Shown in pieces: positions 21,967-31,051 of a DNA stretch of 38,134 bases; positions within the stretch are counted from its first letter, which is position 1, and each line of letters starts with the position of its first letter. Location of the stretch: assembly GCA_002280565.1 (NCBI GenBank), contig NCEF01000026.1, positions 1-38,134 of the forward strand, written 5' to 3'. Source of the stretch: Sphingomonas sp. 32-66-10. Its GTDB lineage: Bacteria; Pseudomonadota; Alphaproteobacteria; Sphingomonadales; Sphingomonadaceae. The notes under the pieces are model-generated. The model did not search any database, had not been told where the DNA came from, and was given only the letters and a program-made list of their open reading frames with translations. The position numbers and the translations under genes are program-made.

Positions 21967-22883
21967 CCGCGACGGCGCGACCCACCCCGCTCAATTTCCG
22001 CATCGGTGCGCGCACCTTGATGGCGGTGCAGCGCGACATGGTCCGCGTGCCGCTCAGCCTCGATGAAGCGCGCGAAGGCCGCTTGCCCGTCCTGCCGCCG
22101 CTGCCGCGCGACGCGCATGGCTATGTCGTGACCTCGTTGCCCGAGGATCGGCTGGAGGCGATGGTCTATGCCTCGGGCAAGATGATCGGCTTCGTCCGTC
22201 AGAAATATACGCGCTACTATGCCGATCTGACCGGCGGGTTCGACGCCTATATGGCCAGCCTGTCGGGCAATGCGCGGCAGGGGGCAAAGCGCAAGGCGAA
22301 GAAGATCGCGCAGGTCTCTGGCGGCGATCTCGACATTCGCGCCTATCGCACCCCGGCGGAGCTGGAGGCGTTCCACGACATCGCCCGCCGCATCGCGCTG
22401 CGCACCTATCAGGAAAAGCTGATGGGGGAGGGGCTGCCGGCGAGTCCCGAGTTCATTCAGGGGATGCTGAACGCGGCGGCGGCGGACCGGGTCCGCGCCT
22501 GGCTGCTGTTCATCGCCGGGGAGCCTGCGGCCTATCTCTACTGCCCGGCGCATGGCGACAATCTGGTCTACGAATATGTCGGCCACGATCCGGCCTTCAA
22601 CGACTTGTCGCCCGGCGCTGTCCTGCAAGTGGAATCGTTCCGTGACCTGTTCGACGAAGAAAAATTCGCCCGATTCGACTTCACGGAGGGCGATGGCCAA
22701 CACAAACGCCAATACGCCACCGGCGGCGTCCCCTGTGTGGACTTGTTACTTTTGCGGCCCAGCCTCACGAATCGCGTGACGACGGCGGCACTTGGCGGGT
22801 TCAACAAGACGGTGACCGGCGGCAAGGCGCTGGTCGACGCGATAGGGCTGGAGAAGCTGTCCAAGAAGCTGCGCCGGGGATAA
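21963..22883 (+). CDS. FemAB/GNAT-type acyltransferase
   Basis: The 306-residue protein contains SLSGNARQGAKRKAKKIAQ and EAFHDIARRIALRTYQEKLMGEGLP, then AWLLFIAGEPAAYLYCPAHGDNLVYEYVGHDPAFNDLSPGAVLQVESFRDLF and FDFTEGDGQHKRQYATGG. This is the BioF2-like/FemAB GNAT arrangement (PF13480) often seen in exopolysaccharide loci. It should move an acyl or aminoacyl group onto a cell-envelope sugar. Its 4-base overlap with the deacetylase suggests that the pair deacetylates and then re-acylates the same type of substrate; that link is inferred. No signal peptide is seen. Confidence 0.82.
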   Translation: MTATARPTPLNFRIGARTLMAVQRDMVRVPLSLDEAREGRLPVLPPLPRDAHGYVVTSLPEDRLEAMVYASGKMIGFVRQKYTRYYADLTGGFDAYMASLSGNARQGAKRKAKKIAQVSGGDLDIRAYRTPAELEAFHDIARRIALRTYQEKLMGEGLPASPEFIQGMLNAAAADRVRAWLLFIAGEPAAYLYCPAHGDNLVYEYVGHDPAFNDLSPGAVLQVESFRDLFDEEKFARFDFTEGDGQHKRQYATGGVPCVDLLLLRPSLTNRVTTAALGGFNKTVTGGKALVDAIGLEKLSKKLRRG

Positions 22884-22892
22884 GGGCAGGGC

Positions 22893-23624
22893 ATGCATCT
22901 GCGTGCCCCCGCCATCATCGTCGCAATCCGCCCGCATGGCGAAAGCGGCGCGATCGTCCGGGCGCTGACGGCGGAAGCGGGGTTGCTGGCCGGCTATGTT
23001 CGCGGTGGCAGGTCGCGACAGCACCGCCCGGTGCTTCAGCCGGGCAATGTGATCCTCGGCGACTGGCGCGCCCGGACCGAGGATCAGCTGCCGGCGCTGG
23101 TGGCCGAACTGGTGCACAGCCGCGCACCGCTGTTCCGCGAGCCTTTGCCCGCCGCCGCAATCGACTGGGCCACCGCGCTGACCGCCGCAGCGCTGCCCGA
23201 GGGGCAACCCTATCCGCCGCTCCACTCGGCGCTGGAAGGGCTGCTCGACGCCATCGAAGCCGCGCCGGCGGCGCGGGGCTGGGCGGTGGCGATGGTTCGC
23301 TACGAACTGCTGCTGCTCGCCCTGCTCGGCTTCGGATTGGATCTCGACCAGTGCGCCGCCACCGGCGCGACCGAGGATCTGGCGTTCGTCAGCCCGAAAA
23401 GCGGCATGGCCGTCAGCACCGCCGCCGCCACCGGCTATGAGGCCCGGCTGTTCCGCTTGCCCCCCTTCCTCCGCCAGGGCGGGGCGGCGGAGTGGGACGA
23501 CATCCTCGACGGCCTGCGCCTCACCGGCCATTTCCTCGACCGCGACCTGCTCCCCGGCCGCGCCGCCGAAATCCTCGCCGCCCGGTCCCGGCTGGTCGAC
23601 CGCATCAACAGGGCGGTTGCGTGA
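22893..23624 (+). CDS. recO: DNA repair protein RecO
   Basis: The 243-residue protein has an N-terminal OB fold ([35 protein letters not shown]), the typical [38 protein letters not shown] segment, and a helical C-terminus. RecO loads RecA onto SSB-coated DNA with RecR in the RecF pathway. The zinc-binding Cys set of some RecO proteins is reduced here to a single Cys, as in many alphaproteobacteria. It lies 9 bases after the acyltransferase stop, so it may be in one transcript with it. Confidence 0.93.
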   Translation: MHLRAPAIIVAIRPHGESGAIVRALTAEAGLLAGYVRGGRSRQHRPVLQPGNVILGDWRARTEDQLPALVAELVHSRAPLFREPLPAAAIDWATALTAAALPEGQPYPPLHSALEGLLDAIEAAPAARGWAVAMVRYELLLLALLGFGLDLDQCAATGATEDLAFVSPKSGMAVSTAAATGYEARLFRLPPFLRQGGAAEWDDILDGLRLTGHFLDRDLLPGRAAEILAARSRLVDRINRAVA

Positions 23625-23673
23625 TGCGGCGCAGCACGGCAAGGGGCCAGCACCTTGAGCAGGTGGAGTTGTC

Positions 23674-24720
23674 ATGCCGCTGATCGCAATCCTTCCCGGC
23701 GACGGGATCGGCCCCGAAGTTACTGCAGAGGCTCGCCGCGTCCTCGACGCCCTCGATCTTGGCCTGACGTTTGAGGAAGCCCCGGTCGGCGGCACGGCGT
23801 ATTTCAGCGACGGCCACCCGCTACCCCCGGCAACGCTCGACCTGGCGAAGCGCTCCGACGCCATCCTGTTTGGCGCAGTCGGCGATCCGCGTTGCGACGC
23901 GCTGGAACGGCATCTGCGCCCCGAACAGGCGATCCTCGGGCTGCGCAAGGAGCTCGGCCTGTTCGCCAATCTGCGCCCCGCCACGCTGTTCCCCGGCCTT
24001 GAGGACGCCTCCGCGCTGCGCCCCGAAGTCGCCGGCGCGATCGACATGGTGATCGTCCGCGAACTCAACGGCGACGTCTATTTCGGCGAAAAGGGCATGC
24101 GCACCACCGCATCCGGCCGCCGCGAAGGCTATGACGTCATGTCCTATAATGAGGATGAGGTCGTCCGCATCGCCCGGGTCGGCTTCGAAACCGCGCGTGC
24201 CCGGCGCGGCAAGCTGTGCTCGGTCGACAAGGCCAATGTGCTGGAAACCTCTCAGCTGTGGCGCGACGTGGTGATCGAGGTTGCAGCCGACTATCCCGAC
24301 ATCGAACTCAGCCACATGTATGTCGACAACGCCGCGATGCAGCTGGTGCGCAACCCCGGCCAGTTCGACGTGATCGTCACCGGCAATTTGTTCGGGGACA
24401 TCCTGTCGGATCAGGCGAGCATGTGCGCCGGGTCGATCGGCATGCTCCCCTCCGCCTCGCTCGATGGCAGCGGCAAGGGGCTGTACGAACCGATCCATGG
24501 CAGCGCGCCCGACATTGCCGGGCAGGGCAAGGCCAATCCCTGCGCGACGATCCTGTCGGCGGCAATGCTGCTGCGCTATTCGCTCGGGATGGCGGAAGCG
24601 GCGGACCGGATCGAGGCGGCGGTGACGGCGGCGCTGACCGGCGGCGCACGCACCGCGGATCTGGGCGGCACGCTGTCGACGCGAGCGATGGGCGATGCGG
24701 TGGTGCAGGCGCTGGTGTGA
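23674..24720 (+). CDS. leuB: 3-isopropylmalate dehydrogenase
   Basis: The 348-residue enzyme oxidatively decarboxylates 3-isopropylmalate in leucine synthesis using NAD+. It starts [18 protein letters not shown]. The substrate arginines lie around [14 protein letters not shown] and [14 protein letters not shown]; the metal-binding Asp residues are in [15 protein letters not shown]; and [21 protein letters not shown] is the cofactor loop, with the Asp/Ile pattern for NAD rather than NADP. GGTGGAG precedes the ATG. The length is normal. leuC and leuD are not in this window. Confidence 0.96.
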   Translation: MPLIAILPGDGIGPEVTAEARRVLDALDLGLTFEEAPVGGTAYFSDGHPLPPATLDLAKRSDAILFGAVGDPRCDALERHLRPEQAILGLRKELGLFANLRPATLFPGLEDASALRPEVAGAIDMVIVRELNGDVYFGEKGMRTTASGRREGYDVMSYNEDEVVRIARVGFETARARRGKLCSVDKANVLETSQLWRDVVIEVAADYPDIELSHMYVDNAAMQLVRNPGQFDVIVTGNLFGDILSDQASMCAGSIGMLPSASLDGSGKGLYEPIHGSAPDIAGQGKANPCATILSAAMLLRYSLGMAEAADRIEAAVTAALTGGARTADLGGTLSTRAMGDAVVQALV

Positions 24721-24728
24721 GCGAAGCG

Positions 24729-25820
24729 ATGCTCGAACTGGCGGTCGTCGTCCCCACCTTCAATGAGGCACGCAACGTGCCGGTGATGGTCGCGGCGCTG
24801 GACACGGCGCTGGCGGGACGTCGCTGGGAAGTGATCTTCGTCGACGACAACAGCCCCGATGGCACCGCCGACGTGGCGCGTACGATCGGCCGCAGCGACC
24901 CGCGCGTGCGGGTGGTGCAGCGGATCGGACGGCGCGGCCTGTCCTCGGCAACGATTGAGGGGATGTGCGCCACTGCCGCGCCATTCGTCGCGGTGATCGA
25001 CGGTGACATGCAGCATGACGAGACGCTGCTGCCCAAAATGCTCGACGCGCTGCTCGCCGATGACAGCGTCGATGTCGCGATCGGATCGCGCTTTGTCGAG
25101 GGCGGCGGCACCGGCGAATGGGACCGCGACCGCGTCGCCAAGTCGGAACTCGCCACCCGCATCTCGCGCAAGGTGCTCAAGGCCGATCTCAGCGACCCGA
25201 TGAGCGGCTTCTTCATGGTCCGCAGCGATGTGGTGCGCGCGATCATCCCGCATCTGTCGGCAATCGGGTTCAAGATTCTTCTCGATATCCTCACTGCCAG
25301 CCCGCGCCCGCTCAAGTTCGTTGAACTCCCCTATGTGTTCCGCACGCGCCAGATCGGGGAGAGCAAGCTCGACCATGTCGTCGCGATGGAATTCCTGATC
25401 GCGCTCTACGACCGGATGTTCGGGCGGGTGGTGCCGGTGCGGTTCGTGATGTTTTCCGCGATCGGCGCGCTGGGCGCGGGGGTACATTTTGCGGCGCTAT
25501 GGCTGTTCTTCCGCCTGTTCGAGTACAGCTTCCTCACCGGCACGATCGTCGCGACGTTGATCGCGATGACGTTCAACTTCTTCCTCAACAACGCGCTGAC
25601 CTATCGCGATGCGCGGCTGAAGGGGTGGCGGCCGCTGCTCGACGGCTGGGTCGGCTTCTGCATCGTCTGTTCGGTCGGCGCAGTCGCCAATATCGGCGTC
25701 GCGGCATTCCTGCACGATGTGCAGCAGGCCCAATGGGCGCCGAGTGCGCTGGCGGGAATTGCCGTCGCGGCAGTGTGGAATTTTGCGCTGTCGTCGCGCT
25801 TCGTATGGGGACGATATTGA
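24729..25820 (+). CDS. Dolichol-phosphate mannose synthase-like GT2 fused to GtrA membrane domain
   Basis: As started here the protein has 363 residues. The first 235 or so form a family 2 glycosyltransferase of the DPM1 type: LAVVVPTFNEARNVPVMV, VIFVDDNSPDGTADVAR, VAVIDGDMQHDETLLPKM (the DxD-type metal site) and DPMSGFFMVRSDV. The rest is a GtrA-like domain of four membrane helices (RFVMFSAIGALGAGVHFAALWLF through VAAVWNFALSSRFVWG). Such fusions move a sugar from a nucleotide donor onto polyprenyl phosphate and may flip it. A GTG at 24717, overlapping the leuB stop, is an alternative start. The PMT-type transferase 1 kb away could use its product. Confidence 0.9.
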   Translation: MLELAVVVPTFNEARNVPVMVAALDTALAGRRWEVIFVDDNSPDGTADVARTIGRSDPRVRVVQRIGRRGLSSATIEGMCATAAPFVAVIDGDMQHDETLLPKMLDALLADDSVDVAIGSRFVEGGGTGEWDRDRVAKSELATRISRKVLKADLSDPMSGFFMVRSDVVRAIIPHLSAIGFKILLDILTASPRPLKFVELPYVFRTRQIGESKLDHVVAMEFLIALYDRMFGRVVPVRFVMFSAIGALGAGVHFAALWLFFRLFEYSFLTGTIVATLIAMTFNFFLNNALTYRDARLKGWRPLLDGWVGFCIVCSVGAVANIGVAAFLHDVQQAQWAPSALAGIAVAAVWNFALSSRFVWGRY

Positions 25821-25862
25821 AGCTGCCTTATTGGTGCTGCGATTGGCGGTAACGGTGCGGCG

Positions 25863-26804
25863 ATGATCTCGTTACGCCCTCGGCTCCTCCCGCTTGCGCT
25901 GGTGCTTGCGAGCGCCCCGCTCCCCGCCACCGCGCAGGAGGCTGCGCCTGACTCCGTCGAAGAAGTGGTGGTGACCGCCCGCACGTCCGGCGCGCCGATG
26001 TGGACGGTCAGGACCGAGGTGGGGGTCGTGCTGCTCGTTGGCGAAATCCGCAATGTGCCCAAGGCGACGCCCTGGTACCCCGACCGGCTCGAACGCGCCG
26101 CCGGTGGTGCGCAGCGGATCATCCTCGGCACCAAGGCGAAGGTGTCGCCGGGCGACATCCTGCGCCTGATCTTTGCGGGCGGGAAGCTCACCAAATTGCC
26201 CGACGGGCGGGTGGCGGCGGACTATCTCGACGCGCCGCGACTGGCGCGGCTGCGTGCGCTCGAAGCGCGTTACGAGCAGGATTACAGTCGGCGCAACTTC
26301 CTGATCACATCGTTCGACCTGCTCGCGCGGCGGCTGGCGTTCAGCAAGGATACCGGGGACGATGCGACCGATGTCGTGCGCAAGGCGGCGCGGCGCGGCG
26401 ATATTGAAACCCGCCCGGTCGGGGAGGTGCGCGGCGAGGATATGCTCGACAATCTCTTCGCCGCTCCGCCGGAATCGCATCTCCCCTGCCTCGACGCGGC
26501 GATGGCGGCGGCAGAGATCGGGCCGGATATCGTGAATGCGCGGGGCAGGGCGTGGACCGGCTTCGACGTGCCAGGATTGATGGCGAACCCGTTGGAGACG
26601 GCACTGGGGCGGTGCTGGCCCTGGACCGACAATCAGCTGGGTGCCGAATTGCGCGGGCAGTGGGTGGCTGCGCTCGACGAGGCGGCGAAACAGCCCGGCG
26701 TGACGCTGGCGGTGGTGCCGATCCGGGTGCTGGCGGAAGAGGGCGGCGTGCTCGACCAGCTCAAGGCGCGCGACCTGGACATCAGCGGCCCGCGCTGGCG
26801 CTAG
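25863..26804 (+). CDS. TraB/GumN family secreted protein
   Basis: The 313-residue protein has a signal peptide (1 to about 24, ending PATAQ). The mature region opens with SVEEVVVTARTSGAPMWTV, then VVLLVGEIRNVPKATPWYPDRLERA and AQRIILGTKAKVSPGDI, the N-terminal motif of the TraB/GumN family. The remainder is helical, with EDMLDNLFAAPPESHLPCLDAAM and a paired Cys at CWPW. The family has a Tiki/EreA-like fold and may be metalloproteases, but bacterial members are uncharacterised. The VEEVVVTA stretch resembles the N-terminal tail of TonB-dependent receptors, a curious likeness only. Its last 4 bases overlap the convergent PMT gene. Confidence 0.8.
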   Translation: MISLRPRLLPLALVLASAPLPATAQEAAPDSVEEVVVTARTSGAPMWTVRTEVGVVLLVGEIRNVPKATPWYPDRLERAAGGAQRIILGTKAKVSPGDILRLIFAGGKLTKLPDGRVAADYLDAPRLARLRALEARYEQDYSRRNFLITSFDLLARRLAFSKDTGDDATDVVRKAARRGDIETRPVGEVRGEDMLDNLFAAPPESHLPCLDAAMAAAEIGPDIVNARGRAWTGFDVPGLMANPLETALGRCWPWTDNQLGAELRGQWVAALDEAAKQPGVTLAVVPIRVLAEEGGVLDQLKARDLDISGPRWR

Positions 26805-28039
26805 GCCCAGCCGGGGAGCCACATCCAGCGGGTAAAGGCGCGCGTGCTCGTCAGATCCTGCGCCGCGATGATCGGATAGAAATAGGCGAACAGGCCGACG
26901 GCGGGCACCAGCAGCCATTCGTCGCGTCGCTTCAGCGCATCGCGCCAATGGTGCATTGCGACCGCCAGCACCACACACAGGATGATGCTGGGTAGATAGT
27001 AATAATAAAAGAACCCCAGCGACTTGGGGATCACCGCCCACACGCCGAGCGAGAAGGTCCACAGGATTGCGGCAGCCAGCGGCACACCCGCGCGCTGCTT
27101 GACCCCGGCCCACCAGCAGGCGGCGACCGCGACGAGGCCAGTCCACAGGATCGCCGGATTTCCGATCAGCAGCACGCCGCGCATCGCCCCCTGATCGGGC
27201 TCATAAAAATACCAGATCGGGCGCAGCATCAGCGGCCAGCTCCACCAGCTCGACTGATAATTGTGAGGGGTCAGCACCTGCGTCTGCAGCGCCAGCATCT
27301 CGAACTGGAACGGGATCAGCCGCGCCAGCGTCATCGGGTTGGTGGTGTAGAAAAAGGCGGGGGCGAAGGTCGCGAAATAGGTGGCGATGCTCACCACGCC
27401 CATGACTGCCAGCGCGGGCAGCCAGTGGATTCCGCCGAACCGCCTGGAGTCGCGGTATCGCAGCCACAGAAAGGCGACCCCCGCCAGCGCGACATAGGGG
27501 ATCGCCGCCCACTTTACCCCAACCGCCGCGCCGAACAGCACGGCGCTCGCCAGCCAATATCCCCATGCGCGCCGCGATTCGGCCTGCATCGCCGCGAGGA
27601 AGGCGACTCCGGCCCACACCAGAAACGCGCTCATGAACACGTCCAGCATCCCGATTCGCGCCTGCACGAACACCATCTGCCCCAGCATCGCAAACAGTGC
27701 CGCGAACAGGGACGGGCGCGTGGCGCGGGTCAGCAACAGGGTAAAGGCGTACACTCCAGCGATTGTCGCGCTGCCGAACAGCGTCGAAAAGATGCGCCAG
27801 CCGAGTGCGTTATCGCCAATCAGGTGAATGCCCAGCGCAATCAGCGCCTTGCCCAGCATCGGATGCTCGGGATTGGTGATGTGCGAGAAGTCGAGCAGCA
27901 CGCGCGCGGCGGTGACGTAATGCACCTCATCGAACAGCAGAATGCTGGGGCGCTCAACGCCGACGGTGAAGAGGCACTGCGCAACGACCGCGAGGAGCAG
28001 GCCGAGCAGGACGGGGCGCTGTTCGAGACGGTCGAGCAT
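26801..28039 (-). CDS. Phospholipid carrier-dependent glycosyltransferase (PMT-like)
   Basis: The 412-residue polytopic membrane protein has about ten hydrophobic segments. The first loop has ILLFDEVHYVTAARVLLDFSHITNPEHPMLGKALIALG; its Asp-Glu pair and PEHPxLGK are hallmarks of the GT39/PMT family that uses dolichyl- or polyprenyl-phosphate mannose. Further motifs are QARIGMLDVFMSAFLVWAG, VGVKWAAIPYVALA and the aromatic SLGFFYYYYLPSIILC. It probably glycosylates proteins or lipids on the periplasmic side of the inner membrane. A polyprenyl-phosphate sugar synthase-like gene lies about 1 kb away and is a natural donor partner. The acceptor is unknown. Confidence 0.9.
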   Translation of the reverse strand: MLDRLEQRPVLLGLLLAVVAQCLFTVGVERPSILLFDEVHYVTAARVLLDFSHITNPEHPMLGKALIALGIHLIGDNALGWRIFSTLFGSATIAGVYAFTLLLTRATRPSLFAALFAMLGQMVFVQARIGMLDVFMSAFLVWAGVAFLAAMQAESRRAWGYWLASAVLFGAAVGVKWAAIPYVALAGVAFLWLRYRDSRRFGGIHWLPALAVMGVVSIATYFATFAPAFFYTTNPMTLARLIPFQFEMLALQTQVLTPHNYQSSWWSWPLMLRPIWYFYEPDQGAMRGVLLIGNPAILWTGLVAVAACWWAGVKQRAGVPLAAAILWTFSLGVWAVIPKSLGFFYYYYLPSIILCVVLAVAMHHWRDALKRRDEWLLVPAVGLFAYFYPIIAAQDLTSTRAFTRWMWLPGWA

Positions 28040-28121
28040 CGTCGCGTTCGATAGCTGAGCTTGAAGCGTGCGTCACCCGTCGCGCTTGCGCCCGCGCGCC
28101 ATCCGCTTCTAGAGGGAAGAC

Positions 28122-29307
28122 ATGAAGCGCCGCACCGGACAAGACCGCGAGATCACGCAACACTGGAAGCCCGCCACCCTTGCGGTGCGCGGCGGGACCG
28201 CGCGCAGCGAATGGGGGGAGACGAGCGAAGCGCTCTTCCTCACCTCGGGCTATGCCTATGACTGCGCCGGGGACGCCGCCGCGCGCTTCGCCGGCGAGCA
28301 GCAGGGCATGACCTATTCGCGGTTGCAGAACCCGACGGTCGAGATGCTCGAACACCGCATCGCGTTGCTCGAGGGTGCCGAGGCGTGCCGCGCGACCGCG
28401 TCCGGCATGGCGGCGATGACGGCAGCGTTGCTCTGCCAGCTGTCGGCGGGCCGCCTTCGGATCGTGCCGCTGGCTGACCGACACGCTGATGCCGCGCTTC
28501 GGAATCGAGACGACGGTGGTCGATGCCCGCGACCCGCAGCAATTCGTCGACGCGATCCGCCCCAACACGAAAGTGTTCTTCTTCGAAACCCCGGCCAACC
28601 CGACGATGGATATCGTCGATCTGAAGGCCGTGTGCGACATCGCGCGCGAACGCGGGATCACGACCGTGGTCGACAACGCCTTTGCCACGCCCGCGCTGCA
28701 GCGGCCGATGGAGTTCGGCGCGGATATCGTTGCCTATAGCGCCACCAAGATGATGGACGGGCAGGGCCGTGTGCTCGCCGGCGCAATCTGCGGCAGCGAA
28801 GCGTTTATCACCAACACGCTGCTGCCGTTCCACCGCAATACCGGCCCGACGCTGAGCGCGTTCAATGCGTGGGTGGTGCTCAAGGGACTGGAGACGCTCG
28901 ACCTGCGCATTCGCCGCCAGAGCGAAAATGCGATGAAGGTCGCGCGCTTCCTCGAAGGCCGCGTGCCTTTGGTCAATTATCCCGGCCTGCCCAGCCATCC
29001 GCAGCACAATCTGGCGATGAGTCAGATGGCGGCGGTCGGCCCGATCTTCTCGTTCGAACTCGATGGTGGCCGCATCCAGGCGCACGGTTTGCTCGACGCG
29101 CTCGGCCTGATCGACATTTCTAACAATATCGGCGATTCCCGGTCGCTGATGACGCATCCCGCCTCCACCACCCATAGCGGCGTCGCCGAAGAGCAGCGGC
29201 TGCTGATGGGCGTGCGCGAAGGCATGCTGCGCTTGAATGTGGGCCTGGAAGACCCCGACGACCTGATCGCCGATCTCGATCAGGCGCTCACGGCGGTCGG
29301 GTTGTGA
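28122..29307 (+). pseudogene. metZ: O-succinylhomoserine sulfhydrylase, frameshifted
   Basis: The first frame from 28122 reads as a Cys/Met metabolism PLP enzyme: TLAVRGGTARSEWGETSEALFLTSGYAYD, QNPTVEMLEHRIALLEGAEACRATASGMAAMTAALLCQLSAG. It then loses sense. The continuation (FGSCRWLTDTLMPRFGIETTVVDA..., PANPTMDIVD, VVDNAFATPALQRP, YSATKMMDGQGRVLAG with the PLP lysine, and a normal C-terminus) lies in the next frame from 28456. Family members have about nine residues (GDH... RAAFGS type) between the two parts; here only 4 bases remain at 28452-28455, which implies a deletion of about 23 bases. Intact MetZ makes homocysteine from O-succinylhomoserine and sulphide. A GTG start for apaG overlaps its stop by 4 bases. 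A sequencing error is possible. Confidence 0.85.
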
Positions 29308-29702
29308 AGGCGCTGTTCGGCCAGGATGCGGTCACGCGCGACATCACGGTGCGCGTGTCGGTCAGCTACCTGCCCGAACAGTCTGAGCCCGGCCGGGGCC
29401 GCTGGTTCTGGGCCTATCACATCCGCATCGAAAACGGCTCGCACCAGGCGGTGCAGCTGCTCGCGCGCCGCTGGACGATCACCGACGGTCGCGGAAACCA
29501 GCATGGTGTTGAGGGCGAGGGCGTGGTCGGCGAACAGCCGATGATCGCGCCGGGATCGAGCTATGACTATGTTTCGGGCTGTCCGCTCACCACGCCGACC
29601 GGGTGGATGGAGGGCAGCTATGTCATGGTCGGTGCCGATGGTCATGAATTTGACGTGGCGATCCCCCGTTTCGCGCTGCGGGCGCCGGCGGTGGCGGAGT
29701 AA
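29304..29702 (+). CDS. apaG: ApaG domain protein
   Basis: The 132-residue protein is almost entirely a fibronectin III-like beta sandwich: ITVRVSVSYLPEQSEP, FWAYHIRIENGSHQAVQLLARRWTITDGRG, VEGEGVVGEQPMIAPGSSYDYVSGCPLTTPTGWMEGSY. These are the ApaG hallmarks. ApaG has been linked to Co2+ resistance and Mg2+ efflux (CorD) in enteric bacteria; the mechanism is unclear. It begins with GTG at 29304, inside the metZ stop (GTGA), so its translation probably depended on MetZ translation reaching that stop. It is followed 3 bases later by the LysR gene. Confidence 0.93.
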   Translation: MKALFGQDAVTRDITVRVSVSYLPEQSEPGRGRWFWAYHIRIENGSHQAVQLLARRWTITDGRGNQHGVEGEGVVGEQPMIAPGSSYDYVSGCPLTTPTGWMEGSYVMVGADGHEFDVAIPRFALRAPAVAE

Positions 29703-29705
29703 GAG

Positions 29706-30500
29706 ATGAAGCGTACGCATCTTCCCCTCAACGGCCTGCGGGTGCTCGACGCGGCGGCGCGGCATCTGTCCTTCACGCGCGCGGCAGACGAGCTCGCGGT
29801 CACGCCGGCGGCGGTCGGGCAGCAAATTCGTGCGCTGGAGGATACGCTGGGTGTGGTCCTGTTCCGCCGCACGACCAAGGGGCTCGAGCTGACGCCCGAG
29901 GGAGAGGCTGGCCTTGCCGCGCTGCGCGCCGGTTTCCTGCAGTTCGAGGAAGCGGTCCGCGCGATGCAGGCGGGGCAGTCGTCCAAGTCGCTGACCATCG
30001 CCGCGCCGCGCGACCTCACCGAAAAATGGCTGATGCCGCGCCTCGCCGAAATCGCGCGGGAGGATCCCGAGCTGCGCTTCGTGCTGATCGCCGCAGACGA
30101 GGCGATCGACTTTACCGAGGCCAATCTCGACCTCGCCATTCGCTGGGGCGAAGGTCCGGGCGAGCATGAGGGCGAGGCGCTGGAGAGCGACGGCATGGTC
30201 ACCGTCGCCAAGCCCGGCGGGCGCGGCGAAACGCCGATCGGCTGGCCCGGCTGCGTTACCGAGGACGGCACGGCGCTAGTCAAGGTCGGCGACGCAGGAC
30301 TCGCGCTCGATGCCGCTGCGGAAGGGCTGGGACGCGCGACCGTGCCCGAACTGCTCGCGCGTGCCGACATTGCCGCCGGACGCGTCGCGGTGGTCGGCGA
30401 TCCGATCCCGTCGCGCCTGGGTTATTGGCTGGTCGCGCCGCTGCCGCAATGGCGGCAGAAGAAGGTGAAGGCGCTGGTCGAGGCGCTGGCGGAGGCGTGA
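29706..30500 (+). CDS. LysR-family regulator, GcvA-like
   Basis: The 264-residue protein has an N-terminal winged helix (LNGLRVLDAAARHLSFTRAADELAVTPAAVGQQIRALEDTLGVVLFRRTTKGLELTPEGEA, about 8-70). A periplasmic-binding-protein-like effector domain follows (ADEAIDFTEANLDLAIRWGEG). The LPLNGLRVLDAAARHLSFTRAADEL opening is the GcvA/AmpR subgroup. The effector domain is shorter than the usual 300-residue LysR length. It lies directly after apaG and overlaps the GNAT gene by 4 bases. Targets are unknown; the adjacent genes are candidates. Confidence 0.92.
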   Translation: MKRTHLPLNGLRVLDAAARHLSFTRAADELAVTPAAVGQQIRALEDTLGVVLFRRTTKGLELTPEGEAGLAALRAGFLQFEEAVRAMQAGQSSKSLTIAAPRDLTEKWLMPRLAEIAREDPELRFVLIAADEAIDFTEANLDLAIRWGEGPGEHEGEALESDGMVTVAKPGGRGETPIGWPGCVTEDGTALVKVGDAGLALDAAAEGLGRATVPELLARADIAAGRVAVVGDPIPSRLGYWLVAPLPQWRQKKVKALVEALAEA

Positions 30501-31051
30501 GCCCGCTCCAACCGCGTGAGACGGTGGTTCTGGAAACGCCGCGCCTGATCCTGCGGCCTCGCCGCGTGGACGATGCCGACGCGCTGTTTCCCAGCGTCGC
30601 CGATCCCGACCTGATGCGCTACTGGTCCGGCCCGCCGCATGCCAGCGTGGGCGAAACGCGCGCCGATTTCGAACGCCACGCCGACGACTGGCGCGCCTGG
30701 GCGGTGACGGTGCGCGGCGACGATACGGCGATCGGCATGGTCGCGGCGGGCGAAAAGCGGCAGGGCAATGTCACCGAACTCGGTTACCTTTTCGCGCGGG
30801 CGCACTGGGGCAGCGGCTTGGCGCGTGAAGCGGTGAGCGCGGTCATCGACCGCATCTTTGCCGAGGGTCAGCGCAAGGTGTTTGCCGACACCGACCCTGA
30901 CAATGCCGCCTCACGCGGGCTGCTCGAACGGCTGGGCTTCAAGCTGGAGGGCTATCTGCGCGCCGAATGGGAAACCCATATCGGCGTGCGCGACACGACG
31001 ATCTATGGCCTGTTGCGCGACGAATGGGCTGCTCAGTTCGTCGCAACCTGA
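30497..31051 (+). CDS. GNAT family N-acetyltransferase (RimJ/RimL type)
   Basis: The 184-residue protein begins with a GTG at 30497 that overlaps the LysR stop (GTGA). It contains ETVVLETPRLILRPRRVDDADALFPSVADPDLMRYWSG, then GMVAAGEKRQGNVTELGYLFARAHWGSGLAREAVSAVIDRIF, where the acetyl-CoA loop (HWGSGLA) is clear, and ADTDPDNAASRGLLERLGFKLEGYLRAEW. This is the acetyltransf_3 (RimJ/RimL) layout, which acetylates protein N-termini or small amines. Its 3' end overlaps the convergent serine hydrolase by 19 bases. The true substrate is unknown. Confidence 0.9.
   Translation: MSPLQPRETVVLETPRLILRPRRVDDADALFPSVADPDLMRYWSGPPHASVGETRADFERHADDWRAWAVTVRGDDTAIGMVAAGEKRQGNVTELGYLFARAHWGSGLAREAVSAVIDRIFAEGQRKVFADTDPDNAASRGLLERLGFKLEGYLRAEWETHIGVRDTTIYGLLRDEWAAQFVAT

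Noticed and set aside
24216-24720. Long open frame inside leuB running into the glycosyltransferase gene
   Set aside because: The part before 24717 is an out-of-frame shadow of leuB with an Arg/Gly-rich, non-protein-like composition.
28040-28121. SAM-II riboswitch upstream of metZ
   Set aside because: SAM-II elements are known ahead of met genes in alphaproteobacteria, but this 82-base leader lacks the conserved pseudoknot sequence and A-rich loop.
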